The translations under genes were made by a program, and so were the position numbers. DNA of 64,000 bases from VRUE01 sp963718775 (lineage in GTDB: Bacteria > Actinomycetota > Thermoleophilia > Solirubrobacterales > 70-9): NCBI GenBank assembly GCA_963718775.1, contig OY970377.1, forward strand, positions 2,232,001 to 2,296,000. Reading direction: 5' to 3'. Numbering within the stretch: the first letter of the stretch is position 1; the number at the start of each line of letters is the position of its first letter. The notes below the pieces were generated by a model. The model was not told the DNA's origin and ran no database searches. It was given only the letters and a program-made list of their open reading frames with translations. Shown here piece after piece: positions 32,985 to 41,100 of the stretch.

Positions 32985-33003
32985 TTCTCGTTCGGTCGTG
33001 GGT

Positions 33004-33054
33004 CGCTGACAGCTGTCTTCTTTTCCAATAGGCTGCCGGCAGCTGACGGCTTTT
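33004..33054. promoter_or_regulatory. Palindromes upstream of tandem-wHTH regulator
   Basis: GACAGCTGTC and GCTGCCGGCAGC are perfect 10- and 12-bp palindromes within 40 bp, each next to a related string (GCTGACAGCT..CTTTTC and GCTGACGGCTTTTC). They lie 40-90 bp before the start of the wHTH regulator and are candidate autoregulatory sites. Confidence 0.35.
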
Positions 33055-33092
33055 CTATACAAGAACGCATCAAGACCCATACAAATCCGAAG

Positions 33093-34091
33093 ATGCAAGT
33101 CGACAGCAAATTGCCCCCGCCCCCTGCCCGAGTGCGTGCCGGTGGAACCGTGCTTTCACTTATCGCGGGTCCACTCAGTGTTCCTATCCTGCGCGCTCAT
33201 CTCGATGGTCCGCTGCGGCTCCCGGACCTGCGTGAACGGATCGGCGGCGCCGCACAGACCACACTGCGCGGTCAGGTAGGCAACTTGCGCGGCATCGGCG
33301 CCCTCGAACGCCACGTCCGCAGTGGCATGCCTTACACGGTCGAGAACGAGTTGACCGACGTGGGTCGCGGCGTCCTCGCTGTCGCCGACGTCGTCGAGGT
33401 CTGGCTCACACGGGCGCCGCAGGGAGCGATCGCGCTCGGCAGCGAGCCGGCCAAGGGCGCGATCAGGGCGCTGATCGGTGGTTGGGGCTCGACGATGCTG
33501 CGGGCGCTTGCCGCAAGGCCCTTGTCCCTCACCGAGCTCAGCAGCGTCATCGCCGACCTCAGCTACCCCTCGTTGGAGCGCCGCCTCTCGGCGATGCGCG
33601 CCGCCCGCCTGGTCGAAGTGATGCCAGATGGCGGGAAAGGCGCCAAGCCCTACGCGGTAACCGAGTGGACGCGCCAGGCGGTGGGCCCGCTCGTCGCCGC
33701 GAGTCGCTGTGAGTGCGTGCACCTGTCCGAGCAAGCCGAACCTCTGGCCCGAATCGACATCGAGGCCGCCTTCCTGCTCGCCGTGCCGCTGGTACACCTC
33801 GAGGTGACCCGCGGCGGCTCCTGCTTGCTCGCAGTGGACGCGGGCGCGTCGAAAGGTGGAGAAGGTCAGAGCCGCATTACCGGTGTCCACGTTGAGGTCG
33901 AAGACGGCGATGTCGTCTCCTGCGTGTCCCGCCTCGTCCAGGACCCGAGCACCTGGGCCCTTGGCACGGTCGGCTCCTGGGTTGACGCCATTCTCGAAGG
34001 CCAGGCCGAACGGCTTCGCATCGGAGGCCAGGACCAGGCCTTGGCCAAGGCGGTCGTCGCCGGCCTTCACGGCTCTCTCTTAGCTGTCTGA
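33093..34091 (+). CDS. Tandem HxlR-like winged-helix regulator
   Basis: This is a 332-aa protein with two HxlR/MarR-like winged helices: residues ~18-105 (LSVPILRAHLDGPLRLPDLR ... YTVENELTDVGRGVLAVADV) and ~125-205 (STMLRALAARPLSLTELSSV ... PYAVTEWTRQAVGPLVAASR). A C-terminal SCP2/ligand-like domain of ~110 aa follows. HxlR-type proteins respond to reactive aldehydes or redox signals; the ligand here is unknown. It precedes the secretome region and may regulate it, which is only a positional argument. Confidence 0.8.
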   Translation: MQVDSKLPPPPARVRAGGTVLSLIAGPLSVPILRAHLDGPLRLPDLRERIGGAAQTTLRGQVGNLRGIGALERHVRSGMPYTVENELTDVGRGVLAVADVVEVWLTRAPQGAIALGSEPAKGAIRALIGGWGSTMLRALAARPLSLTELSSVIADLSYPSLERRLSAMRAARLVEVMPDGGKGAKPYAVTEWTRQAVGPLVAASRCECVHLSEQAEPLARIDIEAAFLLAVPLVHLEVTRGGSCLLAVDAGASKGGEGQSRITGVHVEVEDGDVVSCVSRLVQDPSTWALGTVGSWVDAILEGQAERLRIGGQDQALAKAVVAGLHGSLLAV

Positions 34092-34292
34092 GCGCCTTCG
34101 CGCACCGATCCGCGCGACGCACGGAACCGCGCATTCGAAAAACTCGCAAGCTGGGATTTGCAGGTAAAAAGCGGCTTCGCCCGCGGCTCCCTTAGGAAAA
34201 TTTGAGGAAATCCTTCGACTTCCTTGACCTCTCCCCGTGGTCCCGGATATCCAGTCCCTGCTCGGAAACCCGGGCGAATCACGAACTCAAAG

Positions 34293-34313
34293 CTCGGCGG
34301 GGAACCCGCCGAG
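34293..34313 (+). promoter_or_regulatory. 5'-UTR hairpin directly before the ribosome site
   Basis: CTCGGCGGG (34293-34301) and CCCGCCGAG (34305-34313) form a perfect 9-bp stem with a 3-base loop. It ends immediately before AAGGGAG (34314-34320) and nine more bases before GTG 34329. A stem at this place can stabilise the mRNA or gate initiation. Confidence 0.5.
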
Positions 34314-34328
34314 AAGGGAGAACCAAAA

Positions 34329-34982
34329 GTGAGACTCATGAAGATGTTCGGCCTCGCCGCCATCGCGGCCGTGGCTGCCATGGCGTTCATCGGCGCCTCC
34401 TCGGCGTCGGCGACCAGCACGGCGCTGTGCAAAGTCAACGAAGATCCGTGTGCTGCGGGAAATCAGCTTAGTTCCCTGCACATGACCAACACGGCGGGTA
34501 CGCTCGGCGAACTGTTAGCCATCGGCGGTATCGAACTCACCGTCTTATGCTTAAACATTTTAGCCCAGGCTGAAGTCTTAGCATTAGGATCTCCGCTGTC
34601 GGTTCATACCAAAGAACTCAATCTGACCAACTGCGGCACCAACGCAGGTCATAACAACTGTACAGTTAACACGGCAATCAAACTGCCGTTATTCGACCTG
34701 TTAAAGACAGGCGCTAACTTAGGTCAGTTGACGGCACTGAGCGGCGAAGCATTAGTACGTTGCGTCATCGCCGGCATCATCGTCATCGACTGCACCTACA
34801 ACGGCACGGGTCTCTCGTTCACCGTTGAAGGCGCGTTACACAGTGGTGCAGGCACCGGCCATGGCATGCTGACCTCGAACGGAACGGAACTTCCGCTCGC
34901 GAGCGGCGGCGGCCTCTGCCCCGAAAAATCGATCATCCACGGGTTACTTGAACCGTTAACACATACGTGGATTTCATCCTGA
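34329..34982 (+). CDS. Secreted Cys-rich family protein A (TTA-rich)
   Basis: This is a 217-aa exported protein. Signal peptide residues 1-30 (MKMFGLAAIAAVAAMAFIGA..SASA). The mature part has paired cysteines (ALCKVNEDPC, VLCLN, NCGTNAGHNNCTVN, RCVIAGIIVIDC, GLCPEKS) and ends EPLTHTWISS; disulfides are likely. Function unknown; it looks like a lineage-specific surface/secreted family with relatives at 43988, 45494 and 46205. Thirteen leucines are encoded by TTA, which is odd for such GC-rich DNA. GTG 34329 with an AAGGGAG site; a strong terminator follows. Confidence 0.85.
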   Translation: MRLMKMFGLAAIAAVAAMAFIGASSASATSTALCKVNEDPCAAGNQLSSLHMTNTAGTLGELLAIGGIELTVLCLNILAQAEVLALGSPLSVHTKELNLTNCGTNAGHNNCTVNTAIKLPLFDLLKTGANLGQLTALSGEALVRCVIAGIIVIDCTYNGTGLSFTVEGALHSGAGTGHGMLTSNGTELPLASGGGLCPEKSIIHGLLEPLTHTWISS

Positions 34983-35021
34983 CCCTTCCCGGGCAACTCG
35001 CCTAAGAAGGTTTGGATCAGC

Positions 35022-35056
35022 AGCCGCCCCGGGGCTCCCGGGGCGGCTGTGTCTTT
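35022..35056 (+). terminator. Intrinsic terminator after secreted protein A
   Basis: AGCCGCCCCGGG (35022-35033) and CCCGGGGCGGCT (35037-35048) form a perfect 12-bp stem with a 3-base loop, followed by GTGTCTTTTC. It lies 40 bp after the stop at 34982. Confidence 0.8.
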
Positions 35057-35075
35057 TCTGGGAGGAACAACCCAA

Positions 35076-35108
35076 GTACTTGACAAGTACATCTCAGTAT
35101 TCTAGGCT
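35076..35108 (+). promoter_or_regulatory. Promoter with palindromic operator over the -35 box
   Basis: TTGACA (35080-35085) and TAGGCT (35103-35108) are spaced by 17 bp, ~105 bp before the collagen-like gene. The -35 is embedded in GTACTTG-A-CAAGTAC (35076-35090), a perfect 7-1-7 palindrome, so a repressor binding there would block polymerase. Confidence 0.55.
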
Positions 35109-35214
35109 CTGACGACTAGCTAAAGCTGGTGCCAGGGAATGGGAAACGGGAGAGGGGATTGCTTGCTCGCTCGGCTATGTGGCGCCGGCCTGTCATGGGG
35201 AGGAATGCAAGCTG

Positions 35215-36060
35215 ATGTTCTCGATACTTAGAAACCGCTTCGGGGCACCGGGGATTGTTGCCGTGTTCGCTCTTGTGTTTGCGATGTTCGGCGGCGCCTA
35301 CGCGGCAAGCGGAGGTCTCACCGGCAAGCAGAAGAAGGAAGTCAAGTCGATCGCCAAGAGCTTTCAGGGCACCGGCCCGCAAGGGGCTCAGGGCCCAGCG
35401 GGCGCCGCTGGCGCCAAGGGCGATACCGGGGCTAAAGGCGCAACCGGAAGCGCCGGAGCGCAGGGCAACCCAGGAGCACAGGGCAACCCAGGAGCACAGG
35501 GCAACCCAGGAGCACAGGGCAACCCAGGCATACAGGGCAACCCAGGCATACAGGGCAACCCAGGCATACAGGGACCCAATGGTGATCCTTGGACCGCTGG
35601 TGGTGTTCTCCCTCCCGGTGCAACCGAGACCGGATCCTGGGGTGGCACCTCGACGCCAGCTGCAGAAGAAGAAACCGGGGAATTCACGTCGGTCGAAGGC
35701 ATCATCTATTCGCCAATATCATTCTTTCTTCCGCTCGCGGGTGAGTACAATTCCGCTCACGTAAAAAGGATCGCTCTCGGTGGATTGGTTCCGTCTGAGT
35801 GCGATAACGGCACGGGTACTGCGTCAAGTCCTGCCAATCCGGAGGCCGATCCGGGGTATCTCTGCGTATTCGTTTCTAACGACACCAGCCTGACGCCGCT
35901 AGGCGCTCCGAACTTCATCTTCAAGTCGGGAAGCGGCGGCGAACAGGGTGCATCTCGCACCGGGGCCATGGTCGTAGCGATTGAAACGAGTCCCGGCATC
36001 TCCTATTACGGCACCTTTGCGGTGACCGGTTGCGGTGGAGCGACATTCCCCTGCGTCTAG
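35215..36060 (+). CDS. Collagen-like surface protein
   Basis: This is a 281-aa protein. An N-terminal membrane/signal segment (APGIVAVFALVFAMFGGAYA) is followed by GLTGKQKKEVKSIAKSF, then ~20 Gly-x-y triplets (GPQGAQGPAGAAGAKGDTG ... GNPGIQGNPGIQGP), then a ~150-aa globular C-terminal domain with cysteines (ECDNG, YLCVF, TGCGGATFPC). The architecture is that of bacterial collagen-like surface proteins with a trimerising domain. ATG 35215 follows GGGGAGG at 12 bases. Codon use is ordinary, unlike the TTA-rich neighbours. Confidence 0.85.
   Translation: MFSILRNRFGAPGIVAVFALVFAMFGGAYAASGGLTGKQKKEVKSIAKSFQGTGPQGAQGPAGAAGAKGDTGAKGATGSAGAQGNPGAQGNPGAQGNPGAQGNPGIQGNPGIQGNPGIQGPNGDPWTAGGVLPPGATETGSWGGTSTPAAEEETGEFTSVEGIIYSPISFFLPLAGEYNSAHVKRIALGGLVPSECDNGTGTASSPANPEADPGYLCVFVSNDTSLTPLGAPNFIFKSGSGGEQGASRTGAMVVAIETSPGISYYGTFAVTGCGGATFPCV
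35458..35574 (+). repeat. 18-bp tandem repeat encoding Gly-x-y units
   Basis: Six units of the type GCACAGGGCAACCCAGGA (four with GCG/GCA, then two with ATA at the first codon) run without interruption and a seventh is partial. Near-identity at DNA level indicates recent slippage expansion within the collagen-like gene, so length probably varies between strains. Confidence 0.9.
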
Positions 36061-36087
36061 CTCCGGCAGCGTGGTTGAGAAACGGAG

Positions 36088-39000
36088 ATGAATCTCAGAT
36101 TCGAGATCCAGCAGACCCGGCCGGCGTTGACTGCCGGCCGGGCCTGCGCTCGACCTCTCTCTCTGGGGATGTTGGTTGGGCTTGCTGTCACGCTCTGGCT
36201 TGTCGTCTTCGCTTCGGTTGCGCTCGCTGGTCCGCCAAACCATGTCCGCACTCCGGAGCTCGACCTGACCGGCGGTCTCTCTGACCCGGGTGGAGTGCAT
36301 CCCGGAAGTCCCTTCAACCAGGCCTGCGGAACCGCGGTCGACGACAAGGGCAATGTCTACGTGGCCAGCGCCGGCAACGATGCGATCGATGTCTTCAATC
36401 CCGCGCATCAGTATTTGAGGACCATCGCCAATGTCAACGAGCCATGCGGTCTCGCGGTGGACTCCAAAGGACAGCTCTACGTTTCCGAGAAGGCGACAGG
36501 CAATGTAGTTCGCTACGTACCTAACGCCTACCCGTTCATCGGCACACCCACCTACGGTGCCGCGCAACCGATCGACTCAAGCGGCGAAGCCAAGGGCATC
36601 GCGGCCGATCCATTTGACGACCGACTCTATGTGGCTGCAGGAGATCGTGTTGACAGTTATGACGCCAAAGGCAATCTCGGGACCAATGAGAAACAGTCGG
36701 TCCGCGTGGGACCCTTTGAGACCGGGGGCACATTCACGCTTTCGTTCGAAGGCGATGAAACTGATGCAATCGACTTCAACGCTAGTAATGCTACCGTCGA
36801 AGCCGCTCTCCTAGGTCTCACCACGATTGGCCCCGGCGGCATCTCGGTGACCGAAGGTCCGAATGGCCCCAAGCACCACATCGTCGAGTTCATCGGTAAA
36901 TTCGCCCGCACTGATGTACCGCTTATCGTTGCGGATCCGTCAAATCTCATAGGTGAAAAATTTCTTCCTGTTGGTGAGCAGGTAAAGGGTTGGAGTGGCC
37001 ACATAACCGAAAATCCCCTTGCCGATTACACCGGTGTGGCTGCATTTACCTATAAAATCCAAAGCGATAAATCTCTTCACTATCTCTTTGCCGCCGACAA
37101 CAACGGGGATGTGGTGAGGGTATTCGGGGGTTTCGAGATCAGGACGCTGAAACTCCATAGAACCATCGACGGTGTCGACGGTGACGGAAATCCAGGAACG
37201 CCGGTGCAGGAGTTCGGTTTTGGCTCCGAGGGCGCTTATCTTGCAGTGGACCGGGGCAATAGAGCGCCGGCTGATGAAACCTGTGCCAAAGTTGGCGAAC
37301 AGGCGTGTACGTCCGGGCACCTTCTCCTCTATGACGCGACAAACGAGGTCGTCGACGAGTTCGACGCGACGGGTGAGTTCCTCGATCAGCTCAAAAGTGC
37401 CGATCTCGCGGACGCAGAGCCGACCGCAATGGCTGTCGAGCGTTCGGGCGGATCGAGCGACGGGACGATCTATGTCACCTCCGGAGAGGGCCCCGGTGCC
37501 AAGCTGCTTGCTTTCGGACCGCTGGTAACACCGAGTCGCACTGCGCTGCCTGACCTCTCGCGGGTGCTCGTGGGTGCTCGGGGGGTGGCGGTCGATTCGC
37601 ATGGCAACGTCTATGTGGCCGCCGAAGCGACGATCCATGTCTTCGATCCCAGCGGCAATCCGCTGACCGAGATCTCGGATCCCGACCTCGCTTACGACCT
37701 CGCCGTTGATTCGCAAGGCAACATCTATGTGCTCGACGGCCCAACTTCTGACGGAGAAGTGACCTACTACGAACCCGACGGCGCCTACCCTCCGACTCCA
37801 GGAGCTACGTACACGCGCCACGCGCCGGTCCTGGCGGCGGCGGGAATGTTCGGGGTATCCGTCAACCCCGCCGATGACCATCTCTTCGTGGCCTGGATAC
37901 AGCCGCCGGCGGCGGCGTCGAAGGTGATCTCGGAGTTCGGTTCGGCGGATGAAGGATCGCCACTGAAGGACGAATGCGGAGGCGGCCTCAGCGTCCCACG
38001 CCGGCTTCGGGACATCGGTGTCTACGGAGCCAACGGCAGCGTTTACGTCAGCGACAACCCGCAAGAAATCTACGTGATCGATTGTGGTGGCGACGAAGTG
38101 TCAGGCGATGAAGAGATCCTGTCCAACTTCAAAGGCGCGGGTTGCCCGAGCGGGAAATTCGGCCCAAATCCTGCAATCGCGGTGGACCAGACCAATGGAC
38201 ATGTGGTCGAGTTCGAACCGGGTCAGTCCGGCGGGGGGGTGCGGGAGTACGACGCCTCGGGCGCCTGCGTGGCGGAATTCGGCAGCTTGGCGGCCGGTCA
38301 CGACTACAGCATCGCGATCGACAATTCCGATGGGCCCAACCTCGGCAACGTCTATGTCGCTTTCGACAGCGAAAACAACGTGTCCCAACCGTTCGACGTC
38401 AACGTCTTTAGCCCGCTCTCCTACGGTGATGTCCCAAATGTGGTGACTGGTCTGGCCAGCGCGATCGCCGGTGGCAACGCGACGTTGAACGGGACGGTGG
38501 ATCCGGTTGGCTTCGAGTTGGAAGATTGTCACTTCGAATATCTGACCGAGGCCAAATATCTCGAAGATGGCGAAAGCTTCGTCAACGCTGATTCAGCGCC
38601 ATGCGTTCCAACCCATGCCGAGATAGGCCCGGTCAGCGAAGCCGTTGCGGTCCACGCTGGTCTCACCGGTCTGGAAGCTGAGAAGCGCTATCGCTTCCGC
38701 CTCGTCGCACAGAACGAGTTCGGTGAAAGCCAGGGTGATACCCGACTCTTTGGGTTGCCCGTGATCGGTGGCGAAACGGCGCTGCCGATCCTCTACGACG
38801 AAGCGACGCTGCGAGGGGAGGTCGACCCCTCCGGCTTGGCGACGGAGTATCACTTCGAATACGGCATTGGCCCCGCTTATGGTCAGAGCACGGCCGTGAC
38901 CGTGCTTCCGCCGGGCGAAAGCGTCGTCCCCATCGAGGTGCCGCTCACAGAACTTACGAATGGCACCGAATACCACTTCCAGCTCATTGCCGAAAACGAT

Positions 39001-41100
39001 GCTGGACTGGTCGAAGACCCTGACCGGACGTTCAGGACGCTGGCACGTCCGAAGCGCCGGCAGTGCCCCAGCACCGCTTACCGCACCGGTCCTTCTGCCC
39101 AATTGCCGGACTGCCGCGCCTACGAGTTGGTCACGCCGGCCGACACCCGCGGCCAGGAACTCAACGCCGTTGGGGGCCCAAATTCCGGGGCGATCTTCAA
39201 CAACTGGCTCGTTACGCCGCGCGGCCCTGCGTCGGGTCAGAGTGTCGGCTTCTTCGCTGGCAATCTCCCCGGCTTCGAAGGTACGGGCGAAACCGACGGC
39301 TACCGCGCTAAGCGTGGCCCCGGCGATCATCCGCCGCAAGGCTGGACCTCTGAGTTCTATGGCCCGACTTACGCTCAGTTGGGTGGCGACAGCGGCAACA
39401 ACCAGGAAGGGGTTTCCGCGGATCAGGACTACTGGCTCTGGGTCAGTGGAGGGCATGTGTTCTCGCCGTTGCTTCCGACGGGGCACTACCTGCGTGTTCC
39501 CAAAGGCGAAGCCAACTCCCTTTGCAATACCAACGGGGACGATTTCCAGGAAGAATTCGAACTCGTCGGCTGCGGCACTCTCGGTATCGATCCTGGGGCG
39601 GAAAGTCGTTTCGTTAGTTCCGGCGGCGACCACGTCGTTTTCTTCTCTGACAAGCCGCTGGAGGCGAATTCTCCGCTAGAAGGCACTTCGGCGATCTACG
39701 ATCGCAGTGCTGGCGAGCCTGGCGCTGAGGTCGTCTCGGTCGACCCCGACGGGGAACCTTTCGGCGCCGGCCAAAGCGCCACCTATGTCGCTGCGAATGA
39801 AGACGGCTCGTCCGTCGTCTTCAGGGTGAACGCCACCCTCTATCTGCATCGCGCCGGACAGACCTATGAGGTCGCAGCCGCCCCCAACACCTTTGCGGGT
39901 GTATCCCAGGACGGACGGCGCATCTTCTATATCGCTGGCGCCTCCGGGGAAGCGCCCGGAGACCTCTCTGCTTGCGACGTCGAAGGAGGCTCGTGCGCTG
40001 GAGTTGGAGCACAGGCCCCGATCTCGATCGCTGAGGATGCCGTCTTCGTCAACGTTGCCCCGGACGGTTCGGGCGTTCTCTTCAGTTCTGAAGACGACCT
40101 AACCGGAGACGAGGAAAACGAAGCCGGTGAAACTGCGGCAGCGGACCAGCGGAACCTCTACGCCTGGGACGGCGGAAGCACCCGGTTCGTCGCTGTTCTC
40201 GACGCCCAGGACTTCAACAGCTTCGGCGGAAACCCCTCGGTCGACCTGCTCAGCTGGACGCGGTCGATCGGGGCGGGGAACGGCATCGGCCGCGGCTACT
40301 CGCCGACCCGTGCCACCCCGGATGGGGATGTTTTCCTCTTCCAGTCCCACGCCCGCCTTGGTGTCTATGAGAACGACGGGAAAGCTCAGGTTTACCGATA
40401 TGAGCCAGGCGCGCCGCTCGGCGAGCGACTGCTCTGCGTCTCCTGCGACCCCACATTCGCCGCGCCGAGTGCCGGGGCGACCCTGCAGATCTTCACCGGC
40501 GCCGGTGGGCACACCGACCCGACGACTGTGATCCCCAATATCACCGACGATGGCGGGGCCGTTTTCTTCCACAGCTCCGAACGGTTGCTGCCGGAAGACG
40601 CCAACTCGGTGATCGATGTCTACGAGTGGAAGGCGCTTGGCGCCGGCGAGGGCAGCGAAGAATGTGATCGTCCGGAAGGATGCCTGGACCTCATCTCCAC
40701 TGGCCAGGGGGAAGAGCCGAGCACCCTCTACGGGATGAGCGCCGACGGACACGACGTCTTTTTCGAGACGCCTGAGAAGTTGGTCGGTTCCGATGCTTCC
40801 AGCAGCCTCTCGATCTACGACGCCCGAGTCGAAGGGGGGATCCCGGATCCCCCCACGCCCGAGCCCTGCCACGGCGATGCCTGTCAGCCGCTTGGCAACC
40901 CCCCTCCATCCCTTCCTGCTCCCGCCACCACGACTGCGGTTCCCAACGGCGACGTTCCGCCCCAGGGCAAACGCCCTGACTGTGCCAAGGGCAAGCGCAA
41001 GGTGAAAAGCAAGGGCAAGGTGCGCTGCGTGAAAAAGCAGTCCAAGTCAAAGAGGCACCACGGCAAGAAGCGCCCGTCGGCCCAAAGGAGGGCACAGTGA
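36088..41100 (+). CDS. Large secreted NHL-repeat/Fn3-like protein
   Basis: This is a 1670-aa exported protein. A signal/anchor helix lies at ~28-47 (MLVGLAVTLWLVVFASVALA). Residues ~70-800 contain NHL/beta-propeller-like repeats (CGTAVDDKGNVYVASAGNDA; GVAVDSHGNVYVAAEATIHV), then two Fn3-like units (ATLNGTVDPVGFE; ATLRGEVDPSGLATEYHFEY), then a second propeller-like region with FFSDKPLEANSPLEG and VFLFQSHARLGVYEND. The last ~60 residues are Lys/Arg-rich (GKRKVKSKGKVRC), a possible wall or polyanion anchor. Binding target unknown. Its TGA overlaps the next ATG (ATGA). Confidence 0.85.
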   Translation: MNLRFEIQQTRPALTAGRACARPLSLGMLVGLAVTLWLVVFASVALAGPPNHVRTPELDLTGGLSDPGGVHPGSPFNQACGTAVDDKGNVYVASAGNDAIDVFNPAHQYLRTIANVNEPCGLAVDSKGQLYVSEKATGNVVRYVPNAYPFIGTPTYGAAQPIDSSGEAKGIAADPFDDRLYVAAGDRVDSYDAKGNLGTNEKQSVRVGPFETGGTFTLSFEGDETDAIDFNASNATVEAALLGLTTIGPGGISVTEGPNGPKHHIVEFIGKFARTDVPLIVADPSNLIGEKFLPVGEQVKGWSGHITENPLADYTGVAAFTYKIQSDKSLHYLFAADNNGDVVRVFGGFEIRTLKLHRTIDGVDGDGNPGTPVQEFGFGSEGAYLAVDRGNRAPADETCAKVGEQACTSGHLLLYDATNEVVDEFDATGEFLDQLKSADLADAEPTAMAVERSGGSSDGTIYVTSGEGPGAKLLAFGPLVTPSRTALPDLSRVLVGARGVAVDSHGNVYVAAEATIHVFDPSGNPLTEISDPDLAYDLAVDSQGNIYVLDGPTSDGEVTYYEPDGAYPPTPGATYTRHAPVLAAAGMFGVSVNPADDHLFVAWIQPPAAASKVISEFGSADEGSPLKDECGGGLSVPRRLRDIGVYGANGSVYVSDNPQEIYVIDCGGDEVSGDEEILSNFKGAGCPSGKFGPNPAIAVDQTNGHVVEFEPGQSGGGVREYDASGACVAEFGSLAAGHDYSIAIDNSDGPNLGNVYVAFDSENNVSQPFDVNVFSPLSYGDVPNVVTGLASAIAGGNATLNGTVDPVGFELEDCHFEYLTEAKYLEDGESFVNADSAPCVPTHAEIGPVSEAVAVHAGLTGLEAEKRYRFRLVAQNEFGESQGDTRLFGLPVIGGETALPILYDEATLRGEVDPSGLATEYHFEYGIGPAYGQSTAVTVLPPGESVVPIEVPLTELTNGTEYHFQLIAENDAGLVEDPDRTFRTLARPKRRQCPSTAYRTGPSAQLPDCRAYELVTPADTRGQELNAVGGPNSGAIFNNWLVTPRGPASGQSVGFFAGNLPGFEGTGETDGYRAKRGPGDHPPQGWTSEFYGPTYAQLGGDSGNNQEGVSADQDYWLWVSGGHVFSPLLPTGHYLRVPKGEANSLCNTNGDDFQEEFELVGCGTLGIDPGAESRFVSSGGDHVVFFSDKPLEANSPLEGTSAIYDRSAGEPGAEVVSVDPDGEPFGAGQSATYVAANEDGSSVVFRVNATLYLHRAGQTYEVAAAPNTFAGVSQDGRRIFYIAGASGEAPGDLSACDVEGGSCAGVGAQAPISIAEDAVFVNVAPDGSGVLFSSEDDLTGDEENEAGETAAADQRNLYAWDGGSTRFVAVLDAQDFNSFGGNPSVDLLSWTRSIGAGNGIGRGYSPTRATPDGDVFLFQSHARLGVYENDGKAQVYRYEPGAPLGERLLCVSCDPTFAAPSAGATLQIFTGAGGHTDPTTVIPNITDDGGAVFFHSSERLLPEDANSVIDVYEWKALGAGEGSEECDRPEGCLDLISTGQGEEPSTLYGMSADGHDVFFETPEKLVGSDASSSLSIYDARVEGGIPDPPTPEPCHGDACQPLGNPPPSLPAPATTTAVPNGDVPPQGKRPDCAKGKRKVKSKGKVRCVKKQSKSKRHHGKKRPSAQRRAQ

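Noticed and set aside
35458..35574. Short regular repeats as a CRISPR array
   Set aside because: Units are contiguous 18-mers without spacers and code for Gly-x-y triplets in frame.
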